Below are positions 32,299-43,382 of a stretch of DNA of 64,000 nt, in pieces. The position numbers and the translations under genes are program-made. Origin of the DNA: Calliopum simillimum (lineage: Eukaryota > Arthropoda > Insecta > Diptera > Lauxaniidae); assembly GCA_951812925.1 (NCBI GenBank), contig OX638370.1:116450897-116514896 (forward strand), in the 5' to 3' direction. Below the pieces are notes generated by a model. It had not been told where the DNA came from, searched no databases, and saw only the letters and a program-made list of their open reading frames with translations. Numbering within the stretch: position 1 is the first letter of the stretch; every line of letters starts with the position of its first letter.

Positions 32299-34145
32299 AT
32301 GACAAAACCCATCAGTTTAAGTGCACTGTCCATTGTGGTCTGCATTGCTGCCACCGCATATGCTGTTTCGAATACATGGGGTAACATTTCGAATTCGGCG
32401 CAATTGCTGCATGTGGAGAATGTTTTTAATGCATCGTCACCAGGAAAATATGTGAATCATGAAGTTAAATTTCCCAAAAATGTAAGAAAAAGACAACATT
32501 TCGCCTGAGACAAAAATCTTTCTTTTGTTCTGCTGAAAAATTTTAAGAAAAATCAGTGATAACGCAGAATTTTTTTTAAATAAAACTGTGCATTTTGTGT
32601 CGTTGAATGGTGGAGAGATTACCGAAATTGCGCCCGCTTCAGCTGAAGTCGATTTCGTTTGGATTTTTTTTTTTTAAATTTTTGTTGTTTGTGATTTTTG
32701 CGCGCCTTATCGGAAGTGTTCAGCAATTAATTTCATTTTTCTCCTTTACTTTCATTTTAGTGGTGGCTCTCATGATTTCATTTTCGATTTCATTTTGCCA
32801 CGATTTATTTCAAGGTTGCTTTCATCGTCTGCTTTGTTCCTTTTCACGGGAATTTATATTTCGAGCTTCTGTTTCGAATGTGAAATTTCCCACAACACAA
32901 CGCGTGTTTAATATGATTTTGGAGAATTTCTCGGAACTGTGATTAAGTTTTTTACACATATACATATGCAAATGCATGAATGTACATTTGTATATAGTAT
33001 ATTTAATATATTTTGCGCGAAATTTAAAAAAATCTGGTACAGGAAATATTTTTGCAAAAAACAGTTTTTGTTGATAAGAAAAAAAAAAAAAATTCGCACG
33101 AAAATAGTAATGCGATTTAATAAGGGTCAAACGTGAGCTTGAGTACAGCCAAAAATGTTCAAAATTTATGTGCTGAAATCTTAAACTTTCAAGCAACTGA
33201 TAAGAAAAATATTGTGAATCTTTTGAGGCAGTTCATTTCCGAGAAATTTGTGCACGTTAGAGATGTGCGTAAAGTTGGCCCCGCTTTTGAGAAATTTCCC
33301 AAAAAAAAAGTTGTGCTGGGGTGTGCTTCACTTGTGCTGCGTTGTGCTGTATCGGAAATCAAAATCGGACCAAGGATATAGATTCTATGAGGGGGTCCAC
33401 CTCGGCACATTTTTTTCTTTCACAAAAGCGGGGCAAACTTCACGCACATATGTTAGAGGACCAAATGATTAAATACAACTGATATATACCAAATGTAGGA
33501 AGAGCTTTGTTATCCAGATTCGGAATCAGCGACCCCAAAATCTTTTTTTTTTTTCAAAAAATAACCAGAAAAGACTTATTGTCCAGCTAGAATGACATTT
33601 TAGAGCACTGTGCGGCATTTAAAAGAGCAAAGCCTAGACTTTAAGATGCTGTATACTATGTATTATCCATCGAATTCGAATTCAATGACCAAAAATATAC
33701 AGGAAATGACTATCCCCATATATGACACAGATTCGAACAATGTTGTTATTGATAGCCATATTGTAATAATTGATTGAGACATATTTACGATATATCTTCT
33801 TTTGGAACACTCGGTAATACTTTGAATTATTTAATTTCTTTAAAAATGTTATGGAATTAATGAAAGATTTTTTTCTTTAATTACGATTTGTCAAAATTTT
33901 CCAGTTATTATTTATTCCCATTTTACGACCAATTTAAACACTAACTTGATTAATTGCTTTATTACTAGGGCGTTGGTAATGGACGCATCATCACCGGCAT
34001 ACGTGCATTCGATCAGGTGACAAACGGCACTGGAGGACATGCTACAATTTATTCTGGAGGACCAGGTTTTAATTTTGTGCACATAAAACTGCAGTCACAA
34101 TACAATTACGGATTAATCTTTCGCGTGGAAATCTATGGGAAATAA
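32299..34145 (+). CDS. MBF2-family secreted protein with long intron, gene G
   Basis: Exon 1 is 32299-32481 (61 aa) and exon 2 is 33969-34145 (58 aa plus TAA); 119 aa. The intron is 1487 bp (AAT|GTAAGA ... TTACTAG|GGC), phase 0 like all the paralogues but roughly 20 times longer. Signal peptide about 22 residues (MTKPIS...ATAYA), then the motif NTWGN. Exon 2 has R-I-I-T-G-I, S-G-G-P-G-F, I-K-L-Q-S and V-E-I-Y-G-K. Sequons are NIS, NAS and NGT, so the product is probably glycosylated. Gene H shares the exon 1 end (FPKN versus FPAN) and the YG-K ending, so G and H form a subfamily. I join the two exons because phase, halves and acceptor all agree; two separate broken copies remain a remote alternative. 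Confidence 0.78.
32482..33968 (+). other. Intron of gene G
   Basis: Unusually long for the family. It holds A/T-rich sequence, a T-run and a G/C-richer piece at about 33240-33410 without coding signs. I see no element ends that would explain the expansion. Confidence 0.6.
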
Positions 34146-34376
34146 GACACAGAAATGAAGTCGAAATGCACAGACTAAAACCCAAGAAGAACAACAAAGT
34201 TCTTCTATTTTTAAATAGAATTAATTTATATATATATATATTTGTAAATTTACAACAGTAAAATATTACATATAACAAAAGCAACTACATACAATAGTTT
34301 TATACATACATAAGACAAGAAACAAAAAAGAAGATACAAATCTCAAACTCTCCATTTTAAGCCAACAAAGATACTT

Positions 34377-34382
34377 AATAAA
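34377..34382 (+). terminator. Candidate poly(A) signal of gene G
   Basis: AATAAA 232 bp after the stop; a second AATAAAATT follows near 34427. Confidence 0.4.
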
Positions 34383-34449
34383 TACTTTAACATGTTTATG
34401 ACATTAAAATGCTTAAAATTTTATGGAAATAAAATTATATAAAAAATAT

Positions 34450-35296
34450 ATGTAAAAATAAAAATAACGATTTATTTAAATTGCAACAAAGTCTCTACCA
34501 CTGGCTGGCAGCAGTTGCTGCTTCAGTGTCTAAGCAAAACCACAGCACACTCACAGCAGCGTGCAATTTTAAGAAAAATCAAAAAAGTTTAAAAAAAAAA
34601 TAAAAACTTTTTCCAAAAACACATCAACTTGTATACTTCTACTCTATATATGTTTATTCCTCTATTTGTAGGGGCATACACGTACGAACGTATATGCCAT
34701 GTGTTGTTCACTGGAGTAAGAAAAATGAAATTGTGGCTGTGAGAATGATTTTCTTTGTCTTCGCTTGAAGTGAACTTGATACATAAAGGTTCACTAAATT
34801 TACCTCAAAGAAAATTTTAAGAATTTTCTTGAGCATGTGGTTTTCCGTATGGAATAATTAAAGAGTGCTTCATCTAAAAAATTATGGTTGTGGGAAAAAT
34901 CAGCGTCTACTTTCTATATATCACTTGAAATATAACACACAATCTTTAGGAAAAGGTGAAAATGTGCTGACTATAGAAACTTTATCATTAAACTATACTA
35001 ATTATAATATGATTATCTTCTTGAACACGCTTACTAACATAACAATCCAATTCCTGCACAAAAAATCATCCGATATTCATTAACAGGAAATAATCTATGC
35101 TTTCCAGTCTGAATAATACCGGTGGGGATTTTTCATAATCTAAATCTTTTCACAATTGTCTACAACAGAAAAATAAGCAAATGATTCAAGTGGCATTTTT
35201 TAATTGTTTTATTAAAATGAATAATCATTATAAGACAAACAGATTAGATTATAGCTGAGTGCCTTAAAATAATATAATCATGTATGTGAATCTAAA
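34450..35296. other. Intergenic
   Basis: No exon recognised; AGCAGTTGCTGC-type short words near 34510. Confidence 0.3.
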
Positions 35297-36804
35297 TATA
35301 TCACGGCGTGCTTGAACCAAGTTTAAATAAAAGTTTCTTGCATATGAGTTTTTTGACTGAATTATGTTACGTAATAACTTCACGAATCAAATGATCCCAA
35401 AATTAAAAAAATCGAATGGGCCCTTTTTGAAATAAGGAGCCTTAAGCAATAACTATAAAAAGTTAATACAACACAAAATTAAAAATATTTGTAACATTTT
35501 GCAAACTATTTTTTCTAAACTTATTTGAGGTCGCTGAACACGAAAAACGCATTTATTTTTTTTTTTCCTTGGGGTCGTTCCCAAGTTATTCGATAATTTA
35601 TAATTTCGAGGTTATAGGTTCATATACATCAATATATTTCTGTGACGCCGAGTCCGATCAATTTTATTTTTCCACGCTTACAAAGAGTGATTAACGGCGC
35701 TTCTAACAAGTGTACCAATAATTATGCTCCAAACAAAATTGACTGAGTTAAAGCAGGAAAAAGCTTGATATTTCAAAAATTTTTTAAATTTTTCACATCA
35801 ACTTCAAATGAAACACTTTGTTTTTGGCACATATTTTTTTTTAAATAATTATTTTTAGAAATGTGATTTAAAGGCGCATATAATTGCAAACATTTTAAGC
35901 CTATGTTGAGCAAAATCGAATGAAATTTCCAAAAGATATAAAGGCTTTAGTGCAATAAGGAAGATGTGAGAATTTTCGAAATGTTCGGCCTGAGTCAACA
36001 GATCCAATTTTTCAGCCTCCAAATAGGACACCCTACACTTATTGAACACTTTAAAGATGATTTAAGTAACTTCTAATCATTCTCTGTAGAAGAACATTGC
36101 GGATTGTATTAAAAATATTAATTTTTGAAAGAAATCGAAATTTCTCTATTGCACTAAAACCTTAATATCTTTTGGAAATTTCATTCGATTTTGCTCAACA
36201 TAGGCTTAAAATGTTTGCAATTATATGCGCCATTAAATAAAATTTCTAAAAATAATTATTTAAAAAAAAATATGTGCCAAAAACAAAGTGTTTCATTTGA
36301 AGCTGATGTGAAAAATTCAAAAAATTTTTGAAATATCAAGCTTTTTCCTGCTTTAACTCAGTCAATTTTGTTTGGAGCATAATTATTGGTACACTTGTTA
36401 GAAGCGCCGTTAATCATTCTTTGTAAGCGTGGAAAAATAAAATTGATCGGACTCGGCGTCACAGAAATATATTGATGTATATGAACCTATAACCTCGAAA
36501 TTATAAATTATCGAATAACTTGGGAACGACCCCAAGGAAAAAAAAATAAATGCGTTTTTCGTGTTCAGCGACCTCAAATTAGTTTAGAAAAAATGGTTTG
36601 CAAAATGTTACAAATATTTATAATTTTGTGTTGTATTAACTTTTTATAGTTATTGCTTAAGGCTCCTTATTTCAAAAAGGGCCCATTCGATTTTTTTAAT
36701 TTTGGGATCATTTGATTCGTGAAGTTATTACGTAACATAATTCAGTCAAAAAACTCATATGCAAGAAACTTTTATTTAAACTTGGTTCAAGCACGCCGTG
36801 ATAT
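35297..36804. mobile_element. Nearly perfect 1.5-kb inverted repeat
   Basis: The left arm 35297-35956 and right arm 36148-36804 are reverse complements over about 660 bp, with only occasional mismatches on inspection (I estimate above 95% identity). The loop is about 190 bp. The termini are TCACGGCGTGCTTGAACC and GGTTCAAGCACGCCGTGA, each flanked by TA, which would fit a TA target duplication. There is no coding frame. Structure fits a large MITE or foldback element, and a transcript through it would form a very long hairpin. Confidence 0.88.
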
Positions 36805-36840
36805 GCACGATTTGACTACGGTGGAAAGGAATTTTTTATT

Positions 36841-38632
36841 TATTTTAATCATTTATTCACTTATTCATTTATTCATTAATTCACTAATTCATTTATTCAT
36901 TCATTTATTTATTCATTTATTCATTTATTCATTTATTCATTTATTCATTTATTCATTTATTCATTTATTCATTTATTCATTTATTCATTAATTCATTTAT
37001 TCATTTATTCATTTATTCATTTATTCATTTATTCATTTATTCATTTATTCATTTATTCATTTATTCATTTATTCATTTATTCATTTATTCATTTATTCAT
37101 TTATTCATTTATTCATTTATTCATTTATTCATTTATTCATTTATTCATTTATTCATTTATTCATTTATTCATTCATTCATTTATTCATTTATTCATTTAT
37201 TCATTTATTCATTTATTCATTTATTCATTTATTTATTTATTCATTTATTCATTTATTCATTTATTCATTTATTCATTTATTCATTTATTCATTTATTCAT
37301 TTATTCATTTATTCATTTATTCATTTATTCATTTATTCATTTATTCATTTATTCATTTATTCATTTATTCATTTATTCATTTATTCATTTATTCATTTAT
37401 TCATTTATTCATTTATTCATTTATTCATTTATTCATTTATTCATTTATTCATTTATTCATTTATTCATTTATTCATTTATTCATTTATTCATTTATTCAT
37501 TTATTCATTTATTCATTTATTCATTTATTCATTTATTCATTTATTCATTTATTCATTTATTCATTTATTCATTTATTCATTTATTCATTTATTCATTTAT
37601 TCATTTATTCATTTATTCATTTATTCATTTATTCATTTATTCATTTATTCATTTATTCATTTATTCATTTATTCATTTATTCATTTATTCATTTATTCAT
37701 TTATTCATTTATTCATTTATTCATTTATTCATTTATTCATTTATTCATTTATTCATTTATTCATTTATTCATTTATTCATTTATTCATTTATTCATTTAT
37801 TCATTTATTCATTTATTCATTTATTCATTTATTCATTTATTCATTTATTCATTTATTCATTTATTCATTTATTCATTTATTCATTTATTCATTTATTCAT
37901 TTATTCATTTATTCATTTATTCATTTATTCATTTATTCATTTATTCATTTATTCATTTATTCATTTATTCATTTATTCATTTATTCATTTATTCATTTAT
38001 TCATTTATTCATTTATTCATTTATTCATTTATTCATTTATTCATTTATTCATTTATTCATTTATTCATTTATTCATTTATTCATTTATTCATTTATTCAT
38101 TTATTCATTTATTCATTTATTCATTTATTCATTTATTCATTTATTCATTTATTCATTTATTCATTTATTCATTTATTCATTTATTCATTTATTCATTTAT
38201 TCATTTATTCATTTATTCATTTATTCATTTATTCATTTATTCATTTATTCATTTATTCATTTATTCATTTATTCATTTATTCATTTATTCATTTATTCAT
38301 TTATTCATTTATTCATTTATTCATTTATTCATTTATTCATTTATTCATTTATTCATTTATTCATTTATTCATTTATTCATTTATTCATTTATTCATTTAT
38401 TCATTTATTCATTTATTCATTTATTCATTTATTCATTTATTCATTTATTCATTTATTCATTTATTCATTTATTCATTTATTCATTTATTCATTTATTCAT
38501 TTATTCATTTATTCATTTATTCATTTATTCATTTATTCATTTATTCATTTATTCATTTATTCATTTATTCATTTATTCATTTATTCATTTATTCATTTAT
38601 TCATTTATTCATTTATTCCTTTATTCACAGTA
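36841..38632. repeat. (TTCATTTA)n octanucleotide array, ~1.8 kb
   Basis: About 220 copies of an 8-bp unit, nearly invariant from about 37240 to 38615. A few variants near the left edge (TTAATTCAC, ATTCATTCATTT, ATTTATTTATTT) and one at the right edge (TTCCTTTATTCAC) mark the ends. The open frame of I/H/L/F residues that it creates is an artefact. Real length may be longer or shorter, because assemblies handle such arrays poorly. Confidence 0.95.
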
Positions 38633-39160
38633 GGGAGTGTTTTTGAAGAAATTAATTGAAATCTCTGGAAAATGTATATATTAGAGTTACAGTAGCATTT
38701 CACCACCCGTCCAGGCACGCATTACACAGATAGCGGACCGACTGATTGACCGAAGATAATGACAAAACTTCAATAATGTCTACTCTCGAGCATTGACTGG
38801 AAAATTTTTTAAAATAAGTAGCAATTATAGCAACAATGCAACAATGCAACAAAGATTTGAAGTATATTTTCAAGTGGCAGACTTTCATTCATTAGGACAC
38901 TCTCACACAGTATTTATTTTGCAATCTGTTCCACGTTTATCACATTTCCGATCATTCTTTACTTTTTTTTTATTTATTTTTGTTGCTTCCAATTAAAAAC
39001 TAAACCAAAATGTGTATTCTACCAAAGATAACGACGCGAATTAATAATATTTTTGATAAGACCACAACAACTTGGCTATTAATAGAACTTCATCAGGGTT
39101 TATTATCAAGCTAAGAATATATCAGTGATTGCTTCGGGAATTCTTTAAGACCACACAAAT
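38633..39160. other. 5' flank of gene H
   Basis: No exon recognised. Confidence 0.3.
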
Positions 39161-39162
39161 GA

Positions 39163-39169
39163 TATAAAA
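39163..39169 (+). promoter_or_regulatory. TATA box of gene H
   Basis: TATAAAA 98 bp before the ATG, with an initiator-like AACAGTT at 39194-39200, 31 bp downstream. This gives a predicted 5' leader of about 65 bases. Confidence 0.6.
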
Positions 39170-39260
39170 TGCCACTGACAATTGTTAAAAGCCAACAGTT
39201 CTTCGTGTCAACTCTACAACTCAAGTTAAAACCGTCTACGAAAAAATATCTACATAAATA

Positions 39261-39684
39261 ATGCAGGCTCTTAAGATCGCACTCCTTTGCACCGCACTGT
39301 TCGCAATCGCTTATGCATCCAGTGCTAATTATGGAAATCGTAACTCCACCGATATACTGCTGTTGAATCAAGTTGTTGTACAGGGTGCTGCTTATAATGC
39401 TTACTTGAGTGCAGATGTTATATTCCCAGCAAATGTAAGCAATTTATTGTTATTATTTGAAATAAAACTTACTAATTGAAACTTTTTTTTTGGTATATTC
39501 ATAGGGCCAAACCAACAATAGAACTATTACAGCCATGTATGTGACCGATAGATTTACCAACTCTTCCGGTGCTACACCTAATGTTTGGTCTGGTGGTGTT
39601 GGTTACAAATTTGCTACCATTAACTTGAAGAGTCAATACGGCAAGGGTATTAACTCAACTGTACAAATCTATGGCAAAAATTAA
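39261..39684 (+). CDS. MBF2-family secreted protein, gene H
   Basis: Exon 1 is 39261-39434 (58 aa) and exon 2 is 39505-39684 (59 aa plus TAA), with a 70-bp phase-0 intron (AAT|GTAAGC ... CATAG|GGC); 117 aa. Signal peptide about 19 residues (MQALKIALLCTALFAIAYA). The aromatic-Gly motif is NYGN. Exon 2: R-T-I-T-A-M-Y-V-T-D, then S-G-G-V-G-Y-K, I-N-L-K-S-Q-Y-G and V-Q-I-Y-G-K-N. Four sequons (NST, NRT, NSS, NST), the most in the cluster. Closest to gene G. Its promoter and poly(A) signal are clear, so it looks active. Secreted and probably glycosylated by inference; its role is unknown. Confidence 0.87.
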
Positions 39685-39737
39685 AGATGACACAAGAGCA
39701 TGTTCGGACATCAGTGTAAAAAGTATTGTTTTAAATT

Positions 39738-39743
39738 AATAAA
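39738..39743 (+). terminator. Poly(A) signal of gene H
   Basis: AATAAA 53 bp after the stop codon. Confidence 0.65.
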
Positions 39744-39759
39744 AAATTTTTTGAAAATT

Positions 39760-41510
39760 AAAAATTCATTATATTATCATTTTTGTATATAAATTAAAAT
39801 TTAAAGTTGATGGAAGCACAAGAATATGGTTGGAGTAATTTTTGAAAAATTTTTAATTTCTTTGAAAAGTTAATGTTGTAACTTTTTTATATCAAACACT
39901 CTATCTTTTCTAACTGTCAGAAGTCAAAGCCCTGTTCAAATTACATATTTATGTAGATAGAAAAAAAAGTGTTTTCGAGAAATTAAGAAAATATAGAAGT
40001 TAAGGCTTATATATTTCACACCGAAATTTCAGATCGGAATAACGCAAAATCAAGCAAAGTTGAACTCGCCCATGCCACTAATAAATATGTCAGTACTTTT
40101 CTTAGCACTTAGAGCAGCATGAATAGCAGGTCACTATGTATAGATTTTTCACAAAATAGATATCTCAACACAATAGTATTTACAAAACTATTGAGCCCTT
40201 CATGAGACATCAAAGAGTTTGACCCACTTTCATCAACCTGATTTGCTTCATTAATTTCTTTAAAAATGTGCATGAAATGTAGCATTATCGCATGACTTAA
40301 CATAAAACCTTTTTTTGGAAAATAATTTATGCATTTAAAGTTTTATTTGGTTTTTGAAAAAACGTGCACATGGTTTTTTCCTCTCTCTTAAATTTATTAC
40401 TGGCAATTTGCATTAATTAACATAGCCCTAAATGATCTTGAAGTTGCCCTTTCCATAAGAGTGTCAACTAATTTGTCTTGCAACAAGAATACAAAAACAA
40501 AACTATTTATATACTATAAACATTTTTGTATATACATATCTACTAAACCATGTTGCATTTGTAGTGCATTCATACAATTATTTAGTGCCAATGTCTGTGA
40601 TTTAATGGCGTCTACAATATTCATTAAAACTTTATGCCTAATTGTTTTGATTGATATGTTATGAGAAGTACGAGTAGAGGAGGAGTTTATCATGTGACTT
40701 AAAGATGCAACTGTGCACTATGCTACGGCAGTACAGACGCATCTTCTCGATCCTCATGACAATGATTGATTGAAATGACGCAATAAAAATGTGGCATTGC
40801 AATTATGTGAACTTTGATCGCGACTGTTCGCGAAACATTTGTTATTTGCTTTATGATGGTGATATTCGATATACAATAAAATTATAAGTTTTGTAAATTT
40901 TGCTAAAAAAATATTTTCTTCAGAAAAAATCACCTTAAAATTTATAAGTTTTCAAAGAAACTTGAATTAAATGTTGCTCCCTCTTCATGTCTTTTTAATA
41001 TTTTCTGTACATAAGATCCATTTAATTTGTACAAGTACGACTTTTTTCAGCATTATGTTAGCCAGTGGTTATGACAGTATCTCTAATAACCAATGGCTAA
41101 CCCTAAGCCTTAATTTTTTTGACATCTTTGGAGAAAAATTTTTAGTAAAAACTTGGAAATTTCTTTTCATAGAAAAGAATTCTGGCGAAAAAGATGTTTC
41201 TCGTTATTACTTTTTGTTGGAAGAAAGAAGCCAAAATGTTTCAGAAACGAAATATATAAGAAAATCTTTTTATATATTGAAAATACATTAATAGCGCATT
41301 CTTAATCGGTTACATGGTTCAGATTCGTGAATTGAAGCTCCCAGGTCATTACAATTGGCTCTCCGCCCATTTTTGCAACATTTTGTCATTCTCCGTGTAA
41401 TAACTCTCCACCTAGTTTTTCTTGTTTGTTTTGATTATACCATTTATTTAAAAAATCAGAATTAATATTAAGTCTGAAGACACTTAAATAAACTTTACAA
41501 AAGTCCAACA
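39760..41510. other. Intergenic, nothing recognised
   Basis: A 106-codon ATG frame at 40971-41291 is present but has no recognisable domain, signal peptide or family likeness and is A+T-rich; I do not call it a gene. Confidence 0.3.
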
Positions 41511-41955
41511 TTTAGGGTTGCCAGCTAGCTGTTTTCGAAAATCTTATGTATATTTTATTTTTTTTTTGTGTAAATTGAAATTTTTGGTTTCAGAACCGCT
41601 CAAATAAACTTTTCTGAAATTGTAGAAATGAATTTCAGGGTTGCCACTCGCCTTTTTTTCATTTTCTTAGCTTTGTTTAAACCAAGTTTCGGTTCGGTGA
41701 ATCTATAACGTTTTAAGCGTCGCTGAATTTTTAACGATTTAAACTATTATTTTTTAGTGTGTAATTATAATAGCGAACGTAAAACAAAACTAAGATTTAA
41801 AATAAATTTTCAAAAACAACCATCTGGCAACACTAAAAATTTATGTTGAATTTTTCAATAGTTTATTTAAGCGTTTTGAGGCAAAAATTTTATTTTAATT
41901 TTTTAAACATATTGTTTAAGCGAAACTTAAAAAAAAACATATGGCAACTCTAAAA
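41511..41955. repeat. Inverted repeat with GGGTTGCCA / TGGCAAC words
   Basis: TTTAGGGTTGCCAGCTAG at 41511 and GGGTTGCCACTCGCC at 41639 are mirrored by CATCTGGCAACACTAAAAA (about 41820) and CATATGGCAACTCTAAAAG (about 41938). The element therefore has duplicated units in each arm. No coding content. Confidence 0.55.
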
Positions 41956-43381
41956 GTTTATGTTCCAAAAGTTAAGGCCATCATATTCTATACCTTCAAG
42001 TATTAAAAAAATAAAAAAAGTAGGTGGGGATAAAAAAAAAGCATGTTTGGTACATTTTTCTGAGATTCACCCCAATATATTCTTCTGTAAGCCCCCGAAG
42101 CAGCACAAGGCCAATCTAAAAAAAAAAAAATTATAGTACCCTTTAAATTATCATCAACATAAAAATCAAATTATGCATTTTTAAATGCATTTTAATTTGA
42201 GGATGGCTGCTGACATTCATAAAATTCCTTAACCCTTAAGTGTGTAAGCAATAAAACTTAAAAATTTAATTACTAATTTCACCATAGAGATATTACGTAG
42301 AACTACTTGTATCGATGAACATTATAAGTAAAAATAAAAAAATTAACTAAACATAAAGTCACAAAAAACAAAGAAAACACTCCCAAATGAAATCCCACTT
42401 TAAAGTCGTAAAATACGAAAATAAATTAAATTTCTAAAGACCCTAAAACTTGGGTTGACTCCTTTTATGAGTTTTGCTTTTAAGTGGCATCAGAGCACCA
42501 GCTCACTCACAACAAACAACATAAAAGCTCATGTTCAATGCATGTAAACAAATCTACAGCTGCAATTAACATAAAAATGTTAACGTAACAAAATTAATTT
42601 TGTTAATGAAATCAAAACAAAATAAAAAAACAAACGGTTTTCTAAATATTTACATATCTAAATTAGATATTAAAAAAGCAAAAAAAAAAAAAAAACAATT
42701 TCCACAATGATGTAAAAGCAATCCGATTTTTTTAGAAACACATCATAAATTTTAAAATCACAAATCCAACACAATGGTAAACATGTTTGACGACACGCGT
42801 AAGACAACAACAATTTTGATGTATCGATCGATCAATCAAAAACCATAAACAAAATGTTTTGAGTTGAGCCACATGCATAGGTACCTATGCCGATGCCGTG
42901 CCTGGAATACGCCAGGCAACATAAAACGCATGCAAGTCGTAAATTTCTCATTAATGATAAAATTTTTATAGGAAAATTCATAAATTTGTTGCATGACTGC
43001 ATTTTTAACATTTTCATATGCAACATGCAACAACTGCTGTTGTTGTTGTTGCTATTGTTGTTTTTGCTGTTGGCATAGGAAATTTATTTTACTCTGGTTG
43101 CAGTTTTGTTACCTCTGTCAGAGAAATTAAAAATAAATTTTGCTCAAATTTTTGGTTTTTTTTTGTCATCACTCAAAAAGTTTTAAAGTTATTCGTTGTA
43201 TAAATATTAAATGCAACAGTACCAAATTGATAGATTGCGGATAGCTCTGTTTTTCTGTAAAATCGTTCAAATGAAAGTTTCTTTTTTATGTAAAATTGTT
43301 CAAATGGATTTTTCGTTTTTATGTTTTTTCACTTTGGCTATTTGGATCGAAATATAGAAAAACGCTTCAACTAAAGCTTAT
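41956..43381. other. Intergenic
   Basis: No exon recognised. Simple runs: A20 near 42680 and a TTG/TGT-rich stretch at 43030-43075 whose reading frame (V/L-rich) is not a gene. Confidence 0.3.
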
Positions 43382-43382
43382 G

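Noticed and set aside
36719..36991. 90-codon frame ending in I/H/L/F repeats
   Set aside because: It runs from the end of the hairpin element into the (TTCATTTA)n array; repeat artefact.
36841..38632. CRISPR-like regular array
   Set aside because: Simple 8-bp tandem repeat with no spacers, in a eukaryotic genome.
40971..41291. 106-codon ATG frame
   Set aside because: No domain, signal peptide, splice context or similarity to the cluster; A+T-rich enough to occur by chance.
43018..43203. V/L-rich frame suggestive of a membrane segment
   Set aside because: Comes from a TTG/TGT triplet run.
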